From the NCBI RefSeq assembly GCF_002288925.2, contig NW_022098043.1:6823810-6887809 (forward strand): a DNA stretch of 64,000 nt. Reading direction: 5' to 3'. The translations under genes were made by a program, and so were the position numbers. The number at the start of each line of letters is the position of its first letter. The stretch's first letter is position 1. The DNA is from Delphinapterus leucas. Its lineage: Eukaryota; Chordata; Mammalia; Artiodactyla; Monodontidae. Below the pieces are notes generated by a model. It was not told where the DNA came from and ran no database searches. It worked only from the letters and a program-made list of their open reading frames with translations. Shown here piece after piece: positions 20,401-33,100 of this stretch.

Positions 20401-23400
20401 TCACTGTCTTCCCCACCTAGAGGGTGGGCATTCAGTTTTGTTTGTGACAGTTTGCCCGGTGCTAGGCTGCTGGGCAATAGTAGGTGAACACTTATTGAGT
20501 GAATAAATTAATGGCCTTGAAGGACTTCCCTGGTGGCTCAGTGTTTAAGAGTCTGCCTGCCAATTCAGGGGACACGGGTTCGATCCCTGGTCCGGGAAGA
20601 TCCCACATGCCGTGGAGCAGTTAAGCCCCTGCGCCACAACTACTGAGCCCTCACGCCACAACTACTGAAGGCCGTGCGCCTAGAGCCCGTGCTCCGCAAC
20701 AAAGAGAAGCCACCGCAATGAGAAGCATGCCCACCGCAACGAAGAGTAGCCCCTGCTCGCCGCAACTAGAGAAAGCCCGCGCACAGCAACAAAGACCCAA
20801 TGCAGCCAAAAATAAATTAATTAATAAAAAAGAAAACTAATGGCCTTGAAGACGCCAGCTGGCCAAGAAGGCCCAGGCTCCTTGCTGAGGCTGGACGCAG
20901 GGGGAGCTCTTCTCCCCAGCCCCCGTTCTCTGCTGGGATCTGGAGCGTGTGAGACAAGCCAGGGTGCCCACCGTGCCGTGTTCCACTTTTCTGTCCCCCG
21001 ACTGGACTTGGAGCCCTTTTTTCTAGGCGCTGAGGACAAGGGAAAGGTGTGGGCTCAGAGGGTCATGCCTTGGCTCAGCCCCAACTGGCTGTGTGACCTT
21101 GGGGAAGTTGCTTCATTTGAGCCTCAGGACAGAAATGGGGATCATGATGCCTGTTTCCCAGGTGAATATGAGACCAGGTGGATGCACCTCACGCAGTACC
21201 TGGGATGTGAGAATGTTTGACAGTCAGTGGCTGCTCTATTAGGCTGGTTTTTGCTGAGGGCACAGCCAGAGTGGTATTTGACTTGGGGTTCCCAGTGCCC
21301 AACATGACACACCTTCTCCTGATCACAATTGCTGCCACCTACTGACCCAGGCCCTGCTCTGGGCTTGTTTTTTTTGTTGTTGTTTTTTGTTTGCTTGTTT
21401 GTTTTTTGCGGTACACGGGCTTCTCACTGTTGTGGCCTCTCCCTTTGCGGAGCACAGGCTCCGGACACGAAGGCTCAGTGGCCATGGCTCACGGGCCCAG
21501 CTGCTCCGCGGCATGTGGGATCTTCCCAGACCGGGGCACGAACCCGCGTCCCCTGCGTTGGCAGGCGGACTCTCAACCACTGCGCCACCAGGGAAGCCCT
21601 GGGCTTGTTGAATGAATGACCGAGTTAAGGGATCCTCCCTGCTCCCTCTGCCTCTCTTTCTCAGTCTGTGAGCCCCGGATGTAACTGTATCTGATCTGTC
21701 ACTGGCTCGCCTTCCCCCACTGAGGCTGCAGCTGCAAGAAAAAGTCCACCCTTCCACCCTGATTGCTCCTTCCTGTAGGGGGAGAAGGAGTGGGGGCACA
21801 CCGCAGGGTGTGGCCTGGGAAAGGCTGGAGCCTGTGGACGCATTGTCCCCTTCCCAGATGTGTGCAGTTGGTGGGCTCTGAGCAACAGAGGGTGTGGCCA
21901 AGTGGCTCCCATGGGTACAGAAAGGATGTTCATGCATCTTAAGGGGAATGGTGGAGGGGGGCTTCCTGGGACTCCATCCCAGCCCCACCCTCCCTCAGGC
22001 CCACTGGAGGAGACAGGACCTTGCCTAGGGAGCCCTGGGCAAACCTGTAGCAGGTCCATTGCCAGGGAAGCTGGAGTTGCACAGCTTTAACTCTGGCTCC
22101 CATGGGCTCTTAGAGAAATAGCAGGGCTAAAAGGAAAGAGACGCACTCGTGCTTGGTAACCGCTCCCTGTACCCTGGGACTTGGCCTTGGCCTTGGGCTG
22201 CTGGGTAGAGACATGCCCCTTCTCCAGTAGGATGGGTCACGTCCAGGTGTTTCATTTTTTAACATTTGGCATCTTTTCCCCAATCCCGGGCTGTGGGGAT
22301 GGGGAGGCAGCCAGGGGCTGGCAGGGGGAGGACTTTAGAGGTGGCCTGAGGTGACCCCACAGATGCTTCTCCTGGGGTGGGGCTGGGAATTCCCAGCTGC
22401 CTCTGGCCCCTTCCCAGCCCACCTCCAGGTGCCTGCCTCCACCTCTGTCTCCCCCGCCTCCCCAAACTCACCCCCAAAGAGCCAGCTCTGCCCCCCCCCT
22501 TCTGGTTCTGGCCTCCCCTCACCCCAGCTGACTCATCCCTCTCCTTGTTTGGCGTTCCCAGTTTTCAAATACTTGGGAACTGGGATCATGCCTCTTCTTG
22601 CATCTCTCGCTGGACTGGATGCTCTGAAATTCTGGCCTCAGAAATCCTAGCCCCGGTGGCCTCTATCACTTAACAGCTCTTCTCCCCCTCCTGCCACTTG
22701 CCTTCCTGTGACCCTTTGGCCAGAGGAACAGAGACCTAGGAGTTTCCTGAGGACAGACCAGTCTCTGTGCCCTGGGACTTCCAGGGTCTCCTCCCCAGTG
22801 ACCTCAGTCACCCAGGTTGCCACCCTTTCTTAGCCCAGCCCCACGCAGAGCTCTCTCCAGGCATTATCACATATAATCCTCACAGCGGTCTTTTGCTGTT
22901 GGCATTATTATCTCCATTGTGCATCTGGAGAAAATGAGGCACCGAGGGGGGTGGGCATGGCTGGCCCAAGTCATCCATTCAGTACCTGGCACAGCTGGGA
23001 ATAGAGCCCAGGTTGTCTGACTCCAGACTTGTCATCCCTTCCTGAGTGGGTCTGGCCTGTTGCAGGGAGAGAGAGGACGATCTGGGAGGACTGGCATAGT
23101 CACGACAGGCTGCCTGGAGGAGGTGGACTGGGCCAGCCTTGGCGGAGGGTACAGCAAGCTGTGTATCTGCCATGTGGGCTTATCCAGCTCCTACTTCTCA
23201 GACTTGGGCGCCTTTTGCCTCTTGGCATCCAGCTCAGTTTAGTGTTAACATTCCCCAGGGAGGTGGATTTGGCTTTCCCTGAGATTGAGACCCTTGGAAA
23301 CCTGGATCCTTCTCAGTCAGGTCCCAAGCTCCCTTTGGGGCCTGTAGGTTTTGCCTTGTTTGGAGTTCAATGGATTTTTGCTGAGTGGGGCCTGCTCTGA

Positions 23401-26400
23401 GGCAGCCCTGTGCTCACCTCAATAGTGGCACAGTTGGGAGCAGAATCTATATACAAGTCCCAAACTGTGTAATTTGTTTTTTGTTTGTTTGTTTTGTTTC
23501 TTTGTTTTGGCTGCATTGGGTCTTTGTTGCTGCACGGGGTGGTTTTCTAGTTGAGGCGAGCGGGGGCTACTCTTCGTTTTGGTGTGCGGGCTTCTCATGG
23601 CAGTGTCTTCTCGTTGCGGAGCATGGGCTCTAGGCACGTGGCCCTAGTAGTTGCAGCATGCGGGCTCAGTAGTTGCGGCACGGGGGCCCTAGAGTGCAGG
23701 CTTAGTAGTTGTGGCTCACTCACAGGCTTAGTTGCTCTGCGGCATGTGGGATCTTCTCGGACCAGGGCTCGAAGCCATGTCCCCTACATTGGCAGGCAGA
23801 TTCTTAACCACTGCACCACCAGGGAAGTCCCCCAAACTGTGTCATTTGAACATCTTTGTGCAGCAGAGGAATCAAGTCTTCATCCATCCATTCATTTATT
23901 CACTCATTCATTGCCTGAGGACCTGCTGTGTGCCAGACATTGTGCCAGTGTTTTGTCTGCATTTTCACCTTTCCTACATAATTGGGATTATGCCTCCATT
24001 TCCCAGATGAGAGAAAGCTCAGAGGAGAGAGGTAACTTGCCCAAGATCACACAGGCAGGTGCAGAGGAAGGTGGGAGCTGAATCCAGCTCTGTCAGTCCT
24101 CTTGTAAGAAATGAGAGTGGTGGTCCCTACTCTCCAGAAGCTCTGGGTCTTGTTGGAGAGGTAGGGCTCACGGACCATGGTTACCCAGCACAACTCCAGT
24201 CTAGACAATAGCAGATTGTCAGGGAAGGAAAAGGTCAGTTGGGCATGAATTCTCTGGAAAGACTTTCTGGAGGAAGTGGGGCTTCAAGAGCAAGGAGGAT
24301 TTGGCTGGTGGAGGAGGAAGACATCCAGGGCAGGGTTCCAGAAGTTGTCCCCATCTTCCCTAGATTCGCATTGTTGTCAAGCGTGTGAGCAGGAAGGCTG
24401 TAGCCTGCAGCTGGAGTCATTAACACTGGAAAAGAATGAGAGGAAGTCACCAAGATAGCTGAGGTGACAAGCATGCCAGTCCCCTACCCTGTAACTGGTC
24501 AGACCAGGAGGCAAGAAGTCAAGGCCTGGGCCTCCACTTGGTCGCCAGCCAACTACTGACCGTCTTCCCCGGACCTCGCTTTTCCTACCCACAAAATGGG
24601 CTCCTTGTTTTTTGGCCACTTGCCAATTCAGAGGAAGGGGACGTTGAATTATTGGAGAAAATTGTTAGCTTGTCCTCAAGACTTGGTGATAGCTACCAGG
24701 TAAAGTCCACCATCTTACCAATCTCATGTCATCCTTCACTGACTACCTGCCAACGAGTGCCAGACCCTGGGCCAGGGAAACAGATGAAGGAGAAGACCCC
24801 CTGCTCCATTAGACCTTCCTGAAGCCTCGCCTGTCCTCCCGTGTGGACCTGGGGTCACTCCTGCAGTGGTCCGCCCACATCAGATCACCTGCTGCTGAGC
24901 TAAGATCCAGAGGCCTTGTAATGTCTGTTGAGCAAGTGAGCACTAGACTAGGAGTCACAGGATTCCTGTGCTCCTTGCCCTGTCAGTGGGATCCAGGGCA
25001 AGTCATTTAACTTCTCTGAGCATAATTTTCCCCAGATGCAAAATGGGACCGTTCATTCATTCATACAGCAAACATTTATGGAGTGCCAGCTCTATGCCCA
25101 TGCCCAGCCTTGTGTTAGGTTTAAACACCTAGCATGGATTGAAGGAGTTTCTAGTCTGACAGGGGAGACTAGTCAATTAAAGGGGAGGGTGATTCAATAA
25201 AAGGAGGCTGCATTCAAGGAAGAGTCTTCTAAGAGCTTGGGAGCAGCTTTTCAGGGCCACATGACCCCTGGGAGATAGCCGGGGTCTTTGTGACTTTGTC
25301 TCAGCCCCTGTTTGTTATTCTAGTTACTGTCTGTTTCCCTCCAGTTAGCTTGTGGGAAGAGAGGTCTTGGGGAGACAGCCCCCTTGGGCTAGGGCAGGGG
25401 AGAAGACCCACAGAGCAGAGAGGAGAGCAGTCTGGTTTTGCCATGAGTCTCAGATGAGCTCATGGATGTGGAAAACAGCGAGGCTTATTTATACTGAGTC
25501 TGGTTATTTTAATTTAAGAGGAATGGAAGCTGCCCATGGAACTCGGGTTTGGGGCTCCGTGACGTTGAGTGAGCTAAACAAGGAGAGTAGGGCTGAAACT
25601 CCTGCTTTCCACTTTACTTCCTCTCATCTCTCTCCCCACTTTTCTGGGGGATCTGGAGGGAGGCAGAGGTCAGCTCAAGCCTGGATTTGATTTGAAGAAA
25701 TGGGAGGAAAGGGTTAAGTCCACCTGGTTTCCCACCTCCTGGATGGGAGGAGGTAGGGAGGGGACAAGGACCGGGATGGCTGGGGCAGGAATGTGCGATA
25801 AGATCAAAGCTTCCAGCCTGCCTGGGCCTCACCTAGGTTTCACCTGAGCAGTTGAAGGGAATTCTCTAAGTGACCTCCTGGGGGAGGGGGTGCAGGTCCC
25901 ACCCACCGCCCTTCAACACTCCAGGAGGCCCCACCCACCTCACGCAGGCCTCAGGTGCTGGAAGCCCTAGGGGCCACCTTTACTTGACACATCCAGATAT
26001 GGGGGACACCCTGCATACCACCCCCACCCCTACCCGCTCTTTCACCTGGGGTTTCTGGCCGGGACTCAGAGGCTCCTTTATGTGGCCTGTTAGCCCCCCA
26101 TCTGTTAATTCTGCAGGTTATACTTTGGGACAGTGTCATGGGCAGGAGGCACAGCCCTGAGTCCTTGTCCTAGCTCCATTACTTATTGCTGTGTGACCCT
26201 GGGCCGGTGACTTAACCTCTCTAAGCTTTAGCTATCAGCTGGGAATGGTAATACCGTCTTTGCAGGGTTTTGGTGAAGATTAGACATCATTTAAATCACC
26301 GCCAGCCAGAACAGGCAGTTGATGTATGACAGGAACTATTATTTTGTGATTTTCCTTTTTCCCCTTCAAGACTGCCCTTGGTACTTCGTCCTGGGTAAAC

Positions 26401-29400
26401 CTTGGGGCTTGGTTTCGTTCTGCCTCCACCTGACCTTCGAGGAGGCTCCAAACCCCAGGGTCCATCCTCTTGTCCAACCCTCTTCACTTATGGGTCTTCA
26501 TAATTTTGGGAGGGGAGCAGGGCAGGAAGGGTTGTGAGTGAAGAGGGCCCAGATGCTCCTAAGTGCTTTCCAGGCACCTTCTGGGCCACCTGCATAGTGA
26601 TATCAGATTAGGCCTTCCTGGTCCAATCACCCCTCCCTTGTACCAGGGGCCTCAGTATCCCAGTGGTGTGGCTGGGAAAGTGGCCCCAGAATTCCTCAGG
26701 TGGGAAGGGTCTGGAGCGCCTGGCCTTGGCCCTGGGGGTGCGATGCTCTGCCCTGGTTAATGATTACTCTGTATGTTAAGAGAGCAGGGCAGGGGGAGGC
26801 CCCGCCCTCCCAGCTCCTTAACCACTGGTTGCGCCTGAGGTATGTCAGCACTTGGGTGCTCCCTGCTTTTTTTTTCTTTTTTTTTGTTCCCTGCTTTAAT
26901 GTGGCAGCCTTGCTCTGGGGCACATGGGATGGGGGGAGCAGGGAGTAGGGGCTTGGATTCACAGATTGACAGGCAGCCTGTGTCCTTGGAGTCCTAGGGA
27001 CAGACTTAGGACTCACAAAACCTGGGTGAAATGTAAGGTAGGGTATAACAGGCCCCTGTGGTTTGGCACCAGCCATGTGAGCAGACCCTACAATGATACA
27101 TCAGGTGAGCAGGCCCTTTCTAACCCGCAAAACCCCCTTCGCTCCTCCTCTCCTGGGCTCAGACCCTGCAGAGGCGTCCCAGCTAGAAGGTAGTACATGG
27201 TTAGGGCTTTGGGGCAGCTGGACTCAGGTTCCAATCCCACCTCTGCCACCTCCAGGCTACGTGACCCTGGGCAAGTCACTGCCCCTTTCTGAGTACCCAT
27301 TTCCTCATCTGAAACAAGAGAATACTAAATCTCTACCTTGCAGGTGTCAGTGAGCCAAGGTGTGGGAAGTATTTAGCTCATAATGAATACCTGGGGAATG
27401 GTAGCAATTATTACTACTGTAGTTTTTGTTATTAGGAGAAAGTGAAAGTTGAATCTTGGTTTTGGGTAACCAGGGCAACATTGGCTCACGGGATGAACTG
27501 GAGGATTTGGGCCTGGGGAAGGCCTGGGGAGATCCCAGGAACACGTATAAGCGAATGTCCCAGGAACATATACGAGAGAGTGTCCCAGGAACACGTATGA
27601 GAGGGCTGGAAGGATGGTGAGAACAGGGCTTTGGCGGGATCTCTGTCTACCCCAGGCCCACCTTGGTCCTCCCAGCTTTCACTCCTCCCTGGGCTGGGTC
27701 TTGAGGCTGGTGCTGGCCAAGAATGGAGGAGGAGGGAGAATTGTTTATTTTGATAGCATTAGGGCATTTCCCCCACTGGCAGCTGCTATTTTGGGAGCCC
27801 TGGAGAGCAGGGGCTATGGTTAAATTAGGTAATGTTGCTCCAGAAGGAATGTGTGAAGCAGGGCGAGGCTGCAGGGAAAGGACAGTTGGTTCACTCCACG
27901 TAAAATTAAACTGCAGCTTGGAAAAGAGCAGATCGGGGCTGCTTTATAAGGCGATGGAGGGGGAGGCTGCTGGAAGCTGCCGCTGGGGGAGTGGAAATGA
28001 TGGTGCAAGGCCTTTCTTGGGGGAGCTTGGGCTTTTGCCTGGAGGCCTGTCTGGCCCAGTAGGGGCCTGCAGTGGGGCTGAGGGGCGGGGCTGGTGTGTC
28101 CTCAGCTCCAGGCCCCTGGCTGCCACTGAGGCTGGTGGGGCTTGGGATGGTGTGATGCATGGGAAGGATGGATCTGCAGACATGGCCTCGAATCCTGCTT
28201 TTGCCTTGATTTTTTTTTTTTTTTTAAATTTTTGGCCACACCTCATAGCACGCGGGATCTTAGTTCCCCGGCCAGGGATCAAATCCATGTCCCCTGCAGT
28301 GGAAGCGCAGAGTCTTAACCACTGGACCACCAGGGAAGTCCCCTGCTTCTGCCTTGAGTCCTAGCCTTCTGTGCTTGGGCAACCCACTCAGCCTCGCAGG
28401 ACCTCAGTATTATTGGGGTGGTATAACGGTTCTAATCCCCTAGGGATGATTCTTAGTGATTAAATCTCTAGAAGAAAAAGTATAGCTAAATTTTATTGAG
28501 GGCTGCTGTGCGCAAGGTGCTGTTCTAGTCCCTTTTTGTTCTCATAACCTAGAGGGTGGTCCATGCACCAGCAGCTGGGGCCTCACCTGGGAGCTTGTTA
28601 GAAATGCAGTCTCAGGCCCCACCCAAACCTATGGAATTCGAACCTGTACACTGACAAGATCCCAAGATCCCATGCTGATTCCTGTGCATGTTAAAGACGG
28701 AGAAGCTCTGCTTTACATACATTGTCATTTTATCTTGTTTTTTGGTTTTGTTGGGTCTTCGTTGCTGCGCGCGGGCTTTCTGTAGTTGTGGCGAGAGGGG
28801 GCTACTCTTCATTGCAGTGCACGGACTTCTCATTGCGGTGGCTTTTCTTTGCTGCGGAGCAGGGGCTCTAGGCACGGGCTTCAGTAGTTGTGGCACGTGG
28901 GCTCAGTAGTTGTGGCACGTGGGCTCAGTAGTTGTGGCTCACGGGCTCTGGAGAGCAGGCTCAGTAGTTGCAGCACACGGGCTTAGTTGCTCCGCGGCAT
29001 GTGGGATATTCCCGGACCAGAGCTCGAACCCGCGTCCTCTGCAATGGCAAGCAGATTCTTAACCACTGCGCCACCAGGGAAGTCCTGTCTCATTTTATCT
29101 TGAAAACCACCCCCACGATGTAGGAATTATCATTTGACAGTTGTGAAAACTGGGGCCTGGAGAGATGGCCAACATAGAGACGCCATCAGTGTTGATTTTC
29201 TTCACTATTCTCCTCCTCCTTCCCCTCTTTTGGTCTGGGCTGGGGTTGAGGAGAAGAATGGGGTGTCCAAGCTCCTAGCAGGACTGGAGAAGGACAAGAA
29301 TATCCCTTGTCTTTGAGACTTAATCAGACTCTCTTTTCTCCATTTGCCCATGGGATCAGTACAGCTGGACCTGAGTCATCTCCCCAAAGTCATTCCACAC

Positions 29401-30104
29401 TTCCTGTCCTTGGAGAAAGGTGGGGCAAGAAAAGGGTTCTCTACTGTGCTTGTGGCCACTGCTTGGCAGATTGGGGAGTGGGGCGGGGGGGAGTCAGAGC
29501 AGGAGCTTCCCGGGGCTCAGTTAGGGTCACCCCTTCTATCACTAGTACTCTTGGGACTGAGTCAATCTAGCAGCAAATATTTTAAGAAACATCTACTATG
29601 TACCCAGCCCTGGGAAAGTATCCTAAATTTCTCCCAATTCTGTAGACTCTTCATTATACAGAAAAGAGAAAAAGAAAAAAAAAAGTGTTGCTATAGTTTA
29701 TTTAGCACTTACCATGTGCCACATGCTGTGCTAAGCACCTGACTTGCATTATCTCTGTTATCTGTTTAATTTCACTGTCAGTTTCCTCTATAAAATGGGG
29801 TTGTTAAGAAGATAATATTTGTCAAGTGCCTGGCGCATAGTGTTTGTCAAATAAATGTAAGAAGTACAAATAATCTCCCAACAAGGTGGGCACTATCATT
29901 GCCCCCATTTTACAGATGTACAAATTGAGGTCCAGGGCAGGGAAGGGACTTGCCTGTCAGGATCACAGGAGATTAGGGCAGAATCGTAAGACACTGAGTT
30001 CCCAAACTTCTAAGCCACTATTAAAATTTAATTCAATTTAGTAAATATTGTTTATTATCCACTAGCTGTTGCTTGGCATTGAGAAGTGTCTAAAGGTTAA
30101 AAAT

Positions 30105-30151
<47 letters not shown>

Positions 30152-33100
30152 TATCATATATAAATATGATGCAAAAAACTCAAGCTGGTGTTTGTTCCCA
30201 AGGAGCTTTGGTTCCAGCAAGAGAGTAGAGACATTTACTCAAGTGTCTGTATTTAAGACCAAATCTCTAGCCCTCTAAGAGGTAGAAATTAAGTCCTTCG
30301 GATGTATGGGGGAGAAAGATGTCTTTGTGGGGGGTCCAGGAAGACTTCAGAGTGGAGGTGGTAATTAAGCCAGGCCTTGAAGGATGGATGAGTAGATAAG
30401 ATTGGGAGGCAGAGCAATAGCATTCTGGGAGGAGGGAACAGAGGCTCAGAGGCAGGAAAATGTGCCATGTGAGAGTGTCGTGCAGATCTCAGGAGCCTTG
30501 GGGGGCTGGGTGGGGTCTGGGGTGATGAGGCGGGGAAGGCCAAGCCCAGCTGTCTCGTCCCTGAAGATTCCCAGCGTTCTCAAAGACTTGGTTCCTCAAC
30601 CAGCTGCAATTAGTACGTCATCATTCTGCCTTTTCTTCATGTCAAGAAATCAAAGACTTTTATAAATGGCCCGTCTGGTCAGCGTGTGATAACCACTGAC
30701 AGAATTCGCGCCAAATGCAAGAGACTTGATGCCTTGATCAACCGGGCAGCCTTATCGCCCACGCATGTACAAGTTCCGTTAGTCTCTGCCAGGGTTGATA
30801 TTGACCCTGGGTCGGGGCACAACAGAGGGGCCAGGCCTGGGTTCTGATTTCTTCTGTGTGGCTTGCCTGCTGTGTGGCTTTGGGCAAGCCTCAATTTCCT
30901 CCTTTGTCAAATGGAGATAGCACTCCCTCCAGGATTGGTGTAAGGACTGGTGATGGTGTAAATCTGCACTGTCCGGTATGGTGACTGCCAGCCCACACGT
31001 GGCTGTTTAAGATTTAATTAAAGGAAATTCAAGTTTCTCAGTTGCACCAGCCGCATTTCAAGTGCTCGATAGCCACAGGTGGCTCATGGCTACCTTATTG
31101 GACAATGTAGATACAGAACATTTCCGTCACTGCAGAAAGTTCTGTTGGATAGCACCAGTGCATATGAAGTGCCACGTGCACTCAGTAAGGAATCACTGTT
31201 GTCATTTTTACTAGATCCCTGTCCCGCTTTGGAAGCCCCGGTCTGTGGAGGCCTGCGAGACCCCTGGGCCCTGATGGAGGCAGACAGGATTGCCCCCCTT
31301 GCCACACTGTGCCAGACCCACTTTCTCCTTGGCGCTGGGGGGGGGGTCTCACTCTCCCCTTGCCTAACTCCATACGTTATGTTGGAAAGTCCGTGACTCG
31401 GCTCCATCCAGCCCACCCTTCCCCCCTAAATTTCCCACCCACTCCCCTCAGCCTGTCTCTGCTTAGTTCCCCGTTCAGCTGCTGGCATCTGGACTCTCCA
31501 CGTCCAGCCTCGGAGGTTCCCACTGCCCATTCTCGGGGTGGGGGTGGGGCCTCCCGTGGCAGTCCCCAGCTCCCAGCAGAGGTGCTGGCTGCCTGGGCCC
31601 CTCTCGGCAGGGCGGAGATGATAGTTTGTTGTGATGGGGGCAGTGGGCAGCCTGCCTGCTCTAACGCGCCTGTATCTGGGAGCCAAGCATGCTGTTTGCA
31701 CTTGGCTGGGCCTCAGGGTCTGGCCTGGTGCCCATGAGGGCTGGCCTGCATTGGCACCCCTGGTTACAAAGGCCGGTCATGGGCCTCCGCCTGGTCGGGA
31801 ACGCCAGGAGCTGTTCACGGGCTGAGTCCTGGGTGCTGGGGGGAGAGGCATGGCTGGCACCTGGAGCTGGAGTGCAGGACAGATTCCTGGCTGTGGCTGG
31901 GCCCTGGGTGCTGAGCGGGGACAAGGCCCAGGCAGGCGTAGGCAAGGTGCAAACTCTTTGCGGGGGGGAGGGGGCAGGCAAGAAGTCGTGCTGGGTGGTT
32001 CAGGTTGGTCTGGTCTGTTTGTGGCATTCACACCTGTGGGGAGGAGCTTCGGGTCTGAGGTGCCAGAAAAGCTCAAGGTCACCTCCCGGCATCATACTCT
32101 CCCCTCCCCCTTCTTTTGGCCCCTCCCTCATCAGCTGGGAGGTGGACGAACAGGCATGGCTGGCCCATGAGGCTGAAGACGTGGAGGCCCGGCAGGAGAT
32201 GTAACCTGTCTGAGATCACACAGCCAGTCTGGAGGAATCAGGTCCTTGACCGAGCACCTTGCATACTTTTCTCCCGCCCTCTCCCTCCCCATGGGAGGTC
32301 TGATGGACTCAGTAGCCCCTGGACTCTTTGCTGAGAAGGAGGGTTGGAATTCTAGCTCTGCCACTTACTCCTTCTGTGATCTTGGCCAGCCTCTCTGAGC
32401 CTCATGTTCCTCATGTGGGGAATGGGGATAATTATAACTCACTCCCAGGGCAATTATGGGTATTAGATAACTGGCCTCCTGGATGTTTCCAGAACATTCA
32501 AAGGATACTCCTGCCTTGGGGCCTTTACCGCTGCTGTTCCCTGTGCTCAGACAGCTCTTCTTTGTGCACAGATAGCCTGTGTAAAGTAGCCGCTTCCACC
32601 CAGCCACTCCGTGTCCCCCCACGCTGCCGTATTTTCCCTTTCAGCGCTTTCAGCATTTAACAAGTACTGGTTTATGATCCAGCTGCTCCATGATGGCAGA
32701 GAACATGCATGGCTCATATACCTACTCACACGACAGTTCTTGGTTATCTTCCCTTCTCCTTCCCGACACTTCCCAATACCTAATGGCCACTGTTTATTGG
32801 GCCCTTGCTGTGTGCCAGACCCTCCCTGTGCTAAGCGACTCACAGCTGAGCTCCGTGAATGTCACAGGGTGCCCCTCACGGCCGTGTCGCTTCCATATCA
32901 GGGATGAGGGGTGGGAGGTGCTGAAGTGACTTGCCAAAAGCCTCCCGACTGGCAAGTTGCAGAGCTGGGCCTCCAACCGGGTTAATCCTACCCCAGAGCT
33001 TACACTGTGCCACCTCCTACCTTGGGTTAACAAGATCGGAGCCTTCATCCAAACTTGGGGCTCAGAATCCATGTTTGACAGGATTGAATGAATCAGGTTT

